This document shows positions 14,889 to 21,995 of a stretch of 35,462 nucleotides of DNA, piece after piece. The first letter of the stretch is position 1; the number at the start of each line of letters is the position of its first letter. Source of the DNA: a virus; IMG/VR virus record IMGVR_UViG_3300018036_002435, positions 1-35,462 of that record. The stretch is one strand, 5' to 3'. The position numbers and the translations under genes are program-made. The notes under the pieces are model-generated. The model made no database searches, was not told the origin of the DNA, and saw only the letters and a list, made by a program, of their open reading frames with translations.

Positions 14889-14969
14889 GTTGAATAATTA
14901 TTAAGTAACTTACATAGCTAATATAATCAATTCTGCTCAAATAAAAAAATCTGGAGTGAATTATTTTCA
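14889..14969 (-). promoter_or_regulatory. Early promoter/leader module P7
   Basis: In gene direction: AATAATTCACTCCAG, ATTTTTTTATTTGAG, CAGAATTGATTATATTAGC, TATGTAAGTTA and then an A/T-rich leader before ATG. The upstream half equals P5/P6, the core resembles P2/P3, and the leader is divergent. It is the leftmost arm of a divergent early control region. Confidence 0.6.
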
Positions 14970-15188
14970 AAAAAGTTTTCGTTGCGCCATGGCTCATATC
15001 GCGAATTAGCTACAGACTGCAACAGTATAAGTAATATACCATGGAGCGTAAAGTGCCAAGTGTAAGCGCATTATTCCGAGCGGCGACAGTTGTTAATAAC
15101 TTGTCTATATTATGTGACTATTATATTTTACCGTTTAGAGGAAATTGATTATATTTATATTGACGCACCTCATCCCGAGTGCAGTAAA
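14970..15188. other. Divergent intergenic control region
   Basis: No gene is supported here. The region separates leftward P7 from rightward P8. It contains two CCATGG and one TCGCGA palindrome, and the solitary promoter core P9. A bulged hairpin, GCAC(C)TC against GAGTGC, follows at about 15165-15182. The arrangement fits an early regulatory switch or origin-proximal region. Confidence 0.5.
15136..15165 (+). promoter_or_regulatory. Solitary promoter core P9
   Basis: GAAATTGATTATATTTATA at 15141-15159 is identical over 19 nt to the core of P1 on the other strand, but no ORF starts close downstream. It could be a second start site for the 15272 gene or drive a short untranslated RNA. Confidence 0.45.
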
Positions 15189-15271
15189 AATAATTTAAAA
15201 AAAGTTGCACCAGATTTTTTTATGTCAAGAATTTTTATTATATTACCTATGTAATTAAAGCTATAAGCAAT
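15189..15271 (+). promoter_or_regulatory. Early promoter/leader module P8 (rightward)
   Basis: AATAATTT, then CACCAGATTTTTTTATGTCA, TTATTATATTACC, and AATTAAAGCTATAAGCAAT immediately before the ATG. It is the same module used by the leftward early genes, here on the plus strand. Confidence 0.65.
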
Positions 15272-15688
15272 ATGACTAATTTAATCAACACCACTGGAAT
15301 TCCAACTATTGACGTACTGGCTAACTATAGCAATGGTAAATTCCGCCACGTAGTTAAGTGTCGCGCTGGATTCCTTACTATTGTCGATGCTAGAGACTTC
15401 GAGAACGAACGATTCATTAAGTATCCAGAAACTATTATTAGTGGATTTAAGAAGGGTGGACTCCAAACAGTTCAATTCCAACCAGAGGGAAGCGATCACT
15501 GGTTAACTCTTTTCGCCCGAGTTGGTAAAAAGATTCACCTCATCGACGAGACCATCCTGAAGAACCTCACCGTTGGAACTATTAACAGTATGTTCTATAA
15601 TACAGCACTTTACTCACAGCACCAATATAGCGCTGTTAATTCAAAGACTTGGGCAAGCAAAGCATACGTAATGAACGAGGCAGCATGA
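15272..15688 (+). CDS. Unknown early protein, 138 aa
   Basis: MTNLINTTGIPTIDVLANY starts right after the conserved P8 leader. The protein is soluble and mixed alpha/beta (FRHVVKCRAGFLTIVDARDF; LQTVQFQPEGSDHWLTLFARVGKKIHLID), with a Ser/Asn/Tyr-rich C-terminal part. No family is recognised. It overlaps the next ATG by 4 nt (ATGA), so the two are translated together. As the first rightward gene behind the early promoter it is probably expressed immediately on infection. Confidence 0.72.
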   Translation: MTNLINTTGIPTIDVLANYSNGKFRHVVKCRAGFLTIVDARDFENERFIKYPETIISGFKKGGLQTVQFQPEGSDHWLTLFARVGKKIHLIDETILKNLTVGTINSMFYNTALYSQHQYSAVNSKTWASKAYVMNEAA

Positions 15689-16290
15689 TCCCAATCGAAG
15701 ATATAACAGTTGAGTATCTAGCAGGGGTTGACACTGTCAATTATTCAGATCTTCCCCTGTTAAAGATCTGTCCCACTATACTAGATTATGTTAGTGAGGA
15801 TATTTGTGACCTCCTGAAGCGTAACCGACCGCACAACTATGTCCGTGAACGCATTAATAAGCATATGCTATGGGACCTATCCAACAAGAGGATTCACTCT
15901 GGAAGTGCACTCCGGGTGAAGTTCCAGGGGCAACCTATCTGGGAAGAGAGTGCACTCCTCCGGTGGGCCCATAATAAACAAAACCCAAATAGTCTAAATA
16001 AGGAAAAGGGCCTCCAACTAGAACATAACAACGAACGCATCTGGTATACTAATAGTATCCAACAACTAGATAGTAAGGATAACAACCTCCACCAAAAGGT
16101 TAAAGACCTACTATCCACTACAACCTGTACAGTAGTAACACCCGAATTCCATAAGTCCCTACCATCCAGTATAACAGATCCACAGGATCCTTGGAAGCGC
16201 TATCGACCCTTTAGTCCCTCTCTATACTGGATCACCTGGAAGAAAGAACGTACTTGGAGTATAGAGACTATCCAGAAAATAATTATCTAA
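15685..16290 (+). CDS. Unknown protein, 201 aa, atypical composition
   Basis: The best start is the ATG in the ATGA overlap (MIPIEDITVEYLAG); an ORF extension to 15649 overlaps the upstream gene further and is unnecessary. The protein is polar and Trp/His/Asn-rich. GLQLEHNNERIWYTN (about 114-128) has an H-N arrangement vaguely like HNH nucleases, but the second and third motif parts are not evident. The C-terminus is Pro/Trp-rich (WKRYRPFSPSLYWITWKKERTW). The DNA is richer in C and in CCC/GGG than neighbouring genes and resembles the non-coding stretch that follows, suggesting a shared origin different from the AT-rich genes. Confidence 0.6.
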   Translation: MIPIEDITVEYLAGVDTVNYSDLPLLKICPTILDYVSEDICDLLKRNRPHNYVRERINKHMLWDLSNKRIHSGSALRVKFQGQPIWEESALLRWAHNKQNPNSLNKEKGLQLEHNNERIWYTNSIQQLDSKDNNLHQKVKDLLSTTTCTVVTPEFHKSLPSSITDPQDPWKRYRPFSPSLYWITWKKERTWSIETIQKIII

Positions 16291-17260
16291 CCGTGAAACA
16301 AACGGGGAAAGAGTGCATATAACTAGAGCTTAGGGTCGAACGGGATGAAAGGTCCCTCTAGTGCGGAGAGCATGGGGCGAATCATGGCCTCTCCCACACC
16401 CACTCCCCCAACACTATGACTCCCGTCCCAAGATGGGCCCTCACCCAACCAGGAGGTGGTCACTTTCACCGGCCAAAAAGGAGGTGGTGGTGAATTATCC
16501 GAGCACACGGACCATGGCTTAGGGGACCATGGCTCTCTCTCGTTCCTCTCACTCTCTAACACTAACTAATAATAGTGAATGACACCATAAAAGTGTTCCC
16601 AATGTGCGCGAAATATTCTCGGTCCGGGAAAGCACTTCGGGCCCTTTGTGGGGGATCCCAATCCAACCCACCACTATTACCCACAATACTTTGAGAACTC
16701 TGAGTCTTCTAAGAACCGAGAATCGGATGGTTGAGATCGATCGCGAAGCGACGATCACTATTCAAAGTGATAGACTGGGGTCCATCCAACCCCTCCCAAC
16801 TCTCCAAAACCCCAGAATGATAACACCACTATCCCCTCTAAAATAACCCCCAAATCACACCGAGGCGGCGCCCACCCCCGCAATGGTACTCCCCACCCCA
16901 AGGGTATTTGTATTTCTATTAGAGTACTTAGAGGTGGATCATAATAATTGGAGTAGTCACAGTATTGGGGAATCTATTAAAAGGGTACCCATATAGGGCG
17001 TGAGTCATCCAATAATGTTGCAAGGGCCCCCAAATATTCCCGGGACCGGAAGGGTATTACCGGACCCTATTGTAAGGGTCATAAGTCCGCCAAAGAACCT
17101 GAGTAAATATAATAGTGTTAGAATAAAAAAGTGCACTAAAATAAATGGAATATATAGGTGTAGAAAGGCTGTAAAACTAAAATTTCCCCCAGTTCTCTTC
17201 TCAAATTCTCTGAAACAAATAGAATAAGGGGTCTATAAAGATTAGAAGTAATTAATAACT
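16291..17260. other. 970-nt region without a credible gene, structured
   Basis: Short ORFs on both strands here are low-complexity with no supportive start context, so I call none. Visible structure includes a 9-bp stem with one bulge and a GAA loop (16735-16756), an overlapping ATCACT/AGTGAT hairpin (16754-16771) that would exclude it, GACCCT/AGGGTC (17063-17080), ACTAGAG/CTCTAGT (16322-16362), a repeated GGACCATGGCT (16509 and 16524), and many palindromic hexamers or octamers (GGGCCC three times, CCATGG twice, GGGATCCC, GGGTACCC, CCCGGG, GGCGCC). It could be a structured RNA, an origin, or decayed DNA. Confidence 0.6.
16735..16771 (+). other. Two mutually exclusive hairpins
   Basis: GATCG-A-TCGC / GCGA-CGATC forms a 9-bp stem with one bulged A and a GAA triloop (16735-16756). 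ATCACT (16754-16759) pairs with AGTGAT (16766-16771). They share bases 16754-16756, so only one can form at a time. Confidence 0.5.
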
Positions 17261-17461
17261 ATGGCAAGGACAAAATCACGTAGATCAAAAGAGATGAGAG
17301 AGTTGAAGTGCATGAACTCTAATCCAGAAACCTCAAAGTGGGGAGATTGGGCACCTGAAGGTGGGTGCGATGAAGTTGTTTTAGTGGATGAGGATGTTGC
17401 AAAAGTTCTTTGCTGGAGATGCACTAGCCGGTCAGTGAATGAGCCTGGGTCGACTCGATGA
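17261..17461 (+). CDS. Small putative zinc-ribbon protein, 66 aa
   Basis: MARTKSRRSKEMRELKC has a strongly basic N-terminus, followed by Cys17, Cys36 and a CWRC knuckle (Cys51, Cys54), enough for one four-Cys zinc site. The WGDWAPEGGCDEVVLVDEDVAKVLCWRC layout is like small zinc-ribbon proteins in other large marine phages, though I cannot name a family. The basic tail plus zinc ribbon suggests binding to nucleic acid or to the transcription machinery. The ATG follows an A/T-rich leader and the gene is closed by the terminator at 17508, so it is a single-gene unit after the long non-coding region. Confidence 0.72.
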   Translation: MARTKSRRSKEMRELKCMNSNPETSKWGDWAPEGGCDEVVLVDEDVAKVLCWRCTSRSVNEPGSTR

Positions 17462-17507
17462 TCAGCACATTCTAAAAAATTTCCAAAAAATTCTTTCCGA
17501 ACCTACT

Positions 17508-17535
17508 AGACCGTCGAAACAAAGCGGTCTTTTTC
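17508..17535 (+). terminator. Rho-independent terminator
   Basis: AGACCG (17508-17513) pairs with CGGTCT (17525-17530) across an 11-nt loop and is followed by a T-rich run (TTTTTCTC). It lies 47 nt after the zinc-ribbon gene. Confidence 0.8.
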
Positions 17536-17563
17536 TCTATAATAATAAATGAATAATAGTAAT

Positions 17564-17854
17564 ATGAAGAGCATTTTAGAAGAAGCACACGAAATTGTAA
17601 ACAATCGAGGCGAAGAGGCAGATCGCCAATATGGCCCATTTTCAGAGGGCATGGATCGTGCCGCAAAAATCTTTAGTGGAATGACCGGTCTAGATGTAAC
17701 TGGCCGCGAAATGTTCATGGCACTCGTTGCACTTAAATTCTCTCGTGAAAGTTATAATCATAAACGCGACAATCTGCTTGATGCAGTCGCATATATTCAA
17801 GGCTTAGAGAATTATATTAACGATAAGAACCAATATCCAATTGGCGAAGAATAA
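17564..17854 (+). CDS. DUF6378-like phage protein
   Basis: 96 residues from MKSILEEAHEIVNNRGEEADRQYGPFSEGMDRAAKIFSGM. An alternative in-frame ATG at 17549 adds MNNSN but lies very close to a TATAAT-like box (17539-17544) and the terminator, so I prefer 17564. 'ILEEAxEIVN-R-xxYGPF', then a helical domain with ALVALKFSRESYNHKRDNLLDAVAYIQGLE, matches the all-helical DUF6378 pattern common in phages, which looks related to MazG-like/all-alpha folds. The function is unestablished. It overlaps the following DUF2452 gene by 14 nt. Confidence 0.7.
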   Translation: MKSILEEAHEIVNNRGEEADRQYGPFSEGMDRAAKIFSGMTGLDVTGREMFMALVALKFSRESYNHKRDNLLDAVAYIQGLENYINDKNQYPIGEE

Positions 17855-18254
17855 GAAAAAATATCCAGACCAGGTAGTCTACGACGAAGAGAGGGGTTTC
17901 TATGCCGCAGTACTACCATATGCAACTAATGTTGGAGCGCCAGCAATAGTTCATGAGGATGTTGATTCTTGGAAGGCAAGAGGTATTAATAAGGTTAATC
18001 ATCAATTAAAGGCAAAATTTGATGAGCTAAAAGCCGAGTTTCAAAAAATGGTTGATGAGTACCAATGGAACGAACTAGTATATTCATCAAAATTTAACTT
18101 TGAACCGGTTATAGGTGATACGTATCACCTTTATGTTGGTGAAGACGGTGGAGTTTTTCTCTCGCTAATTTCACCAACTGAATGGAACAGAAAATGTATA
18201 GGTTCCTTTCAATTAAGTAGTGAACATAAATGGATTAAAGTAAATGAAGACTAA
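17841..18254 (+). CDS. DUF2452 family protein
   Basis: 137 residues from a TTG start inside the upstream gene (MAKNKKKYPDQVVYDEERGF); no in-frame ATG exists before residue 60, so TTG is the only plausible start. The body matches DUF2452 closely. 'YATNVGAPAI' near residue 27 is followed by a helical 'VNHQLKAKFDELKAEFQKMVDEYQWNELVYSSKFNFEPV' region, then 'GDTYHLY', 'FLSLISPTEWN' and 'IGSFQLSSEHKWIKV'. DUF2452 is common in Bacteroidetes and other Gram-negatives and has no known function, which supports the host inference. It overlaps the SGNH-like gene by 11 nt. Confidence 0.85.
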   Translation: MAKNKKKYPDQVVYDEERGFYAAVLPYATNVGAPAIVHEDVDSWKARGINKVNHQLKAKFDELKAEFQKMVDEYQWNELVYSSKFNFEPVIGDTYHLYVGEDGGVFLSLISPTEWNRKCIGSFQLSSEHKWIKVNED

Positions 18255-19308
18255 AAGTTTTGCAAGTATTTCAAAAGAATTAAAGGGTAAAAAAGTAGCT
18301 ATTGACGATGTAGTCACGACGTATAGTACCAAACTAAGCTCTCATAAGAGTGCGTGGAGCTATCTACTACAATCACAGATTAAACATCATGGTATTAATG
18401 CTGATGTACTAACTAAATCTGATAATATTCACGAATATGACGCGTGGTTAGTTGCACTACCTATGGAATTTGCAGGAACCTATAATCTATTTGGTGGAGC
18501 AACTGATGAACCAGCAGAGCGAATTAAAAGATTTCTTGATTTTAAAGGTGACATTTATATTCTAAATCGAGAAATGCCAGATGTCGGTGAGTTTGTTCGA
18601 AGTCGACTGAAAAGCTGTTCAGATGGCTGGAAGGCTCTAGACAACGAGGCAATAAGTGCAAAATGTAAAGAAGTATCTACGGTTAGATTAATTGCAGGTA
18701 CCGGTACATTTGTTCTTGGAGATAGCCATTCGGTTTCAGTTGCACCATTTGGTAGCGATATCTGTAGAAATGACGGAAAAACTCTATTTGGAACTCTAAA
18801 GGAAGGAATTCATAATTATATTCCAGAAGGCACAAGTCATTTAATTACATATTTTGGTAATATCGATGTACGCCACCATCTATGTCGCCAATCAAATCCA
18901 TATCAGGCTGCGGTAGATTTGGCAACTAACTACATTAAACAGCTTCAAGGATTAGAGAGTCTTAACATTAATAAGATTACAGTACACACTCTCCTGCCAA
19001 TCGAGTATGAGGGTCGAAGAATTCCAAAAACAGGATGGTACAAGGGCACTCCCTTCGCTGGAAGCAGATTAGAGCGAGTTGAAGTTATGGAGGCGTTTAA
19101 TCATACTGTTCGAAAATTAGGTAAAGAGGCAGGATTTGAAGTTTTAGATTGGCCTACTCACTGGTTTGAAGAAAATGCAGAAGATTTTGCTAATAACTAT
19201 ATGGAAAAGCCAGGATCTGTTCACCTAAGCAGAGAGTTCTATTATTGGGACTGGAATACTGGAAATAAAAACCAAAATCTAATCAAAAAGACGATTAGTT
19301 TATTCTAA
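18244..19308 (+). CDS. SGNH/GDSL-like hydrolase domain protein
   Basis: 354 residues in two parts. Residues 1-145 are an unrecognised alpha/beta segment. From residue 156 the protein has the SGNH landmarks: VLGDSHS with the nucleophile Ser161, YFGNIDVRHH (203-212, the Gly-Asn block), and a C-terminal PGSVHLS with His327 in the catalytic-His position, although the usual preceding Asp (DxxH) is not in the standard place. Family members hydrolyse esters such as sugar O-acetyl groups. A role in modifying glycans or a small-molecule ester is possible. It lies between DUF2452 (overlap 11 nt) and cysteine synthase (10 nt gap). Confident on fold, not on activity. Confidence 0.65.
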   Translation: MKTKSFASISKELKGKKVAIDDVVTTYSTKLSSHKSAWSYLLQSQIKHHGINADVLTKSDNIHEYDAWLVALPMEFAGTYNLFGGATDEPAERIKRFLDFKGDIYILNREMPDVGEFVRSRLKSCSDGWKALDNEAISAKCKEVSTVRLIAGTGTFVLGDSHSVSVAPFGSDICRNDGKTLFGTLKEGIHNYIPEGTSHLITYFGNIDVRHHLCRQSNPYQAAVDLATNYIKQLQGLESLNINKITVHTLLPIEYEGRRIPKTGWYKGTPFAGSRLERVEVMEAFNHTVRKLGKEAGFEVLDWPTHWFEENAEDFANNYMEKPGSVHLSREFYYWDWNTGNKNQNLIKKTISLF

Positions 19309-19318
19309 ATAAGAACAA

Positions 19319-20197
19319 ATGTCAAATCTTAGTAAATCTATTGGAAATACTCCAATGATTAAAATCTCAGATAGAATCTGGGCCAAGGCAGAATTGCTCA
19401 ATCCTACGGGTAGTATTAAGGACCGCCCAGCAAGTTGGATTATAAATGAAGCTGAGAAATCAGGAAAGCTTTTACCCGGAGGAACAATTATTGAGGCAAC
19501 GAGTGGTAATATGGGAGTATCTTTTGCATGGTTAGCCGCAGAAAGAGGATATAAATGTGTTATTGTCATGCCAAGTAATATGAGTATTGAGCGTAAAAAG
19601 ACACTAGAATATTATGGTGCTGAATTAATTGAGGTAGATGCTGGTGATTTTGATGCAGCTATCCAGCTTCGCGATAAATTAGCCGCAGAAAATGGATGGT
19701 TTAATTGCAATCAATTTGCAAATCCTCTAAACATCGAAGCTCATGAAAAAACAACAGCAAAGGAGATCGTTAATTTTTTTAAAAGTCTACCTACAGCAAC
19801 ATTCCCTTCGGTTTTTATAAGTGGAACCGGAACAGGAGGAACTTTAATGGGAGCTGGTTTAAAGGTAAAAGAAAACTATCCTATCATGAAGATAGTTGCT
19901 GTAGAACCTAAAGAATCTCCAGTAATGAGTGGAGGAGAACCTGGAATTCATGGAATTCAAGGAATTGGAGATGGCAGTAAATTCTTGGTAGACTTAAAAC
20001 ATGTAAGTGAAATCTACCAAATATCTACGGAAGATGCAATTAATAGAGCTAAGTTGCTTGCAAAAGAACATGGTATATTCGTAGGTATTTCTGCAGGAGC
20101 CAATATTTTAGCAGCCGAAAGGTGGTGTGAACAAAATAAAGGAAATGTTATTACGTTCTTATGTGATAGGGGAGATAGGTATTTTAGTTGCCTATAA
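19319..20197 (+). CDS. Cysteine synthase / O-acetylserine sulfhydrylase-type PLP enzyme
   Basis: 292 residues, near the usual length of the family (about 300), with the full motif set. NPTGSIKDR has the PLP Lys34, TSGNMG (61-66) is the substrate loop, GTGTGGT (169-175) binds the cofactor phosphate, PGIHGIQGIGDG (208-219) follows, GISAGAN (256-262) carries the Ser that contacts the pyridine nitrogen, and CDRGDRYFS is at 282-290. The enzyme makes cysteine from O-acetylserine (or O-phosphoserine) and sulfide in the cytoplasm. No key residue is missing, so it looks active. It is rare for a phage and follows the SGNH-like gene closely. Whether it is CysK- or CysM-like, or uses another nucleophile, cannot be settled here. 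Confidence 0.92.
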   Translation: MSNLSKSIGNTPMIKISDRIWAKAELLNPTGSIKDRPASWIINEAEKSGKLLPGGTIIEATSGNMGVSFAWLAAERGYKCVIVMPSNMSIERKKTLEYYGAELIEVDAGDFDAAIQLRDKLAAENGWFNCNQFANPLNIEAHEKTTAKEIVNFFKSLPTATFPSVFISGTGTGGTLMGAGLKVKENYPIMKIVAVEPKESPVMSGGEPGIHGIQGIGDGSKFLVDLKHVSEIYQISTEDAINRAKLLAKEHGIFVGISAGANILAAERWCEQNKGNVITFLCDRGDRYFSCL

Positions 20198-20314
20198 CCC
20201 CACCAAATTAGATAAATATCACATGGAACACCTAAAGTGAATTTTTTTAAACTAATTATGAAACTTTTTTCAGGTAGTCTGTATAATTAACATAAAACAA
20301 ATAAAGGTTTAAAC
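20198..20314 (+). promoter_or_regulatory. Candidate promoter for inositol-phosphate synthase
   Basis: This 117-nt gap carries TATAAT (20282-20287), a TGAAAC about 17 nt upstream as a weak -35, and an A-rich leader (AAATAAAGG) before ATG. It also contains AAAGTGAATTTTTTT, resembling the T-rich part of the early modules but not clearly the same element. Together with the terminator at 21544 it makes the gene an independent unit. Confidence 0.4.
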
Positions 20315-21523
20315 ATGAACGAAAAAATTAAAGTTGGGATTATTGGTACAGGAAATTGTGCTAAATCTCTAGTAGAAGGTGTACAGTACTATACTGAACA
20401 CACCGATGCAAAAACAGGTATGATGAAATTCGATATTGGAGGATATAAAGCCGAAAATATTGAATTTGTAGTAGGATTCGATATTGACGAACGCAAAATT
20501 GGTCTTCCTCTTGGAGAAGCGCTTAAAAAGCGACCAAACTGTGCATACGATATCGTGGAGACTATTACTAACACATCTCCAGTGTACGAATCTCCAGTTA
20601 TTGATGGATATGCGTCCCTAATGGATCACTACCCAGAAGCAAATCGTTTCTTAGTAGATGAGGATCTTCGTAACGAGACTGATATGAATCGTACAGCATG
20701 GACCTCTAAAAAAGAGCGCCAATGGAAAGATCGTATTATTACTCAATTAAAAGAATATGACGTAGAAGTATTGGTAAACTATTTGCCAGTAGGTTCTCAA
20801 AAAACTACAGAGTTTTGGGCTGAAATCTGTCTAGAAACTGGAATCTCTTTCGTGAACTGTATTCCGGTCTTTATCGCATCTGATCCAAAATGGGAGCAGC
20901 GTTTTATCGATGCTGGAATTCCATTGATTGGAGATGATATGCGTAGTCAGTTTGGTGCTTCAATTCTTTCTCAAATGCTACAAGAACTTGCATTCGAACG
21001 TGGACACCATGTAAAAGCACACATCCAACGTAATGTTGGAGGTAACACAGACTTCTTGAACATGGAAGACAAATCACGCCTTGCTTCTAAGAAGATCTCT
21101 AAAGAGAATGTAATCCGCGCTCAGAATGAAATTCGTAACATCTCGACTGATGATTCATTCCTACATGCTGGCCCATCTGAGTACATTCCATACTACGCAG
21201 ATAATAAAGTGGCTAACTTCCGTCTTGAAATGGAAGGATTTGGAGGAGCTCCAGTTATCTTTGATGCTCAGCTATCCGTACAAGATTCACCAAACTCTGG
21301 TGGTGTTGTAATCGATGCTCTTCGCTACGTAAAAGTAGCTCGCGAAATGGGAATCGTTGGTGCTCTTCGTGGACCTTCTGCCCTTACGCAAAAAACTCCA
21401 CCTCAGCAGATGATGTTCCGTGATGGAGTTGTTGAATGTGATGCATTGGCAAATCGTGAATTGACAGAGGTTACTAAGAAGCAACTTAAGCTGGCAACGC
21501 CTCGAACAAAAACAACTGTTTAA
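20315..21523 (+). CDS. ino1: Myo-inositol-1-phosphate synthase
   Basis: 402 residues. A Rossmann start (KVGIIGTGNCAKSLVEG, GTGNCA at 11-16) is followed by VNYLPVGSQ, FVNCIPVFIASDP, GDDMRSQFGASILSQML, FLNMEDKSRLASKKISKENV, and the C-terminal EMEGFGGAPVIFDAQLSVQD with NSGGVVIDALRYVKVA. This order and content is that of inositol-3-phosphate synthases of the shorter actinobacterial/archaeal type. It converts glucose-6-phosphate to inositol-phosphate with NAD, the entry to inositol lipids and glycans. All 21 Arg codons are CGN, none AGA/AGG, in contrast to flanking AGA-rich genes, implying strong selected expression. It has its own candidate promoter and terminator. Confidence 0.93.
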   Translation: MNEKIKVGIIGTGNCAKSLVEGVQYYTEHTDAKTGMMKFDIGGYKAENIEFVVGFDIDERKIGLPLGEALKKRPNCAYDIVETITNTSPVYESPVIDGYASLMDHYPEANRFLVDEDLRNETDMNRTAWTSKKERQWKDRIITQLKEYDVEVLVNYLPVGSQKTTEFWAEICLETGISFVNCIPVFIASDPKWEQRFIDAGIPLIGDDMRSQFGASILSQMLQELAFERGHHVKAHIQRNVGGNTDFLNMEDKSRLASKKISKENVIRAQNEIRNISTDDSFLHAGPSEYIPYYADNKVANFRLEMEGFGGAPVIFDAQLSVQDSPNSGGVVIDALRYVKVAREMGIVGALRGPSALTQKTPPQQMMFRDGVVECDALANRELTEVTKKQLKLATPRTKTTV

Positions 21524-21543
21524 CCTTTATTTAGTTGTGATAA

Positions 21544-21570
21544 GGGAGCCTACAACGGCTCCCTTTTTTT
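21544..21570 (+). terminator. Rho-independent terminator after ino1
   Basis: GGGAGCC (21544-21550) pairs with GGCTCCC (21557-21563) around a 6-nt loop, followed by seven T. It lies 20 nt after the inositol-phosphate synthase stop. A textbook terminator. Confidence 0.95.
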
Positions 21571-21611
21571 CAAAAATATTAAGGATTAATAGATTAAAGT
21601 ATTATAATATT

Positions 21612-21995
21612 ATGAGAACAGGACACGAATTTTACGGATATGATTTTGACGGTGTAGTTTCAATTGGAGTAACGCCAAGATGGACGGATGATATAATCAT
21701 TACAGGAAGATGTATTGATGAGGCAGAATATGTACAAGAGTATGTAGAGAAAAACACAGGATTTATTGGCGAGATTATTTTCAACCCAATGACCCTAGCA
21801 GAACGAGGAAATCATACAGTACAGGCAAGAACCTATTCAGGTCTACATAAGGCAAGAACGATTAAAAAGCTTAGAGAGGATGGGTATAACCTTACTCGAT
21901 TTTTTGAAGATGATCCAATCCAAAAAGCAATTATCGAAGAGGAAAATCCAGAAGTACAAGTAGTACACATAGTATCAAATTTAGTACAAAAATAA
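21612..21995 (+). CDS. HAD-superfamily phosphatase-like protein
   Basis: 127 residues from the ATG at 21612 (MRTGHEFYGYDFDGVVSIGV). A longer reading from 21537 would start inside the terminator and is rejected. YDFDGVV gives the HAD motif I (Asp11 nucleophile, Asp13 acid), IIITGR (about 29-34) fits motif II, KARTIKKLREDG supplies the motif III Lys region, and FFEDDP has the motif IV acidic pair. HAD proteins are Mg-dependent phosphatases; the substrate is not evident. Being next to inositol-phosphate synthase it could act on a sugar or inositol phosphate, but a nucleotide 5'-phosphatase is as likely. It overlaps the methyltransferase start by 1 nt and has the TTAAAGT element 18 nt upstream. 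Confidence 0.8.
   Translation: MRTGHEFYGYDFDGVVSIGVTPRWTDDIIITGRCIDEAEYVQEYVEKNTGFIGEIIFNPMTLAERGNHTVQARTYSGLHKARTIKKLREDGYNLTRFFEDDPIQKAIIEEENPEVQVVHIVSNLVQK

Noticed and set aside
16013-16060. Possible HNH nuclease signature in the 15685 gene
   Set aside because: Only one H-N pair is present; the remaining HNH and metal-ligand positions are not seen.
16323-16562. 79-aa minus-strand ORF and neighbouring short ORFs at 16549-16846
   Set aside because: Low-complexity, Pro/Trp/Ser-rich translation, overlapping ORFs on both strands, no leader or coupling to a gene.
17000-17227. 75-aa plus-strand ORF ahead of the zinc-ribbon gene
   Set aside because: GTG start in structured non-coding sequence; Pro/Lys-rich product without family features. 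Kept as non-coding, but low certainty.
21537-21611. Longer start for the HAD protein
   Set aside because: It begins inside the ino1 terminator region; the downstream ATG has the TTAAAGT element and leads directly into motif I.
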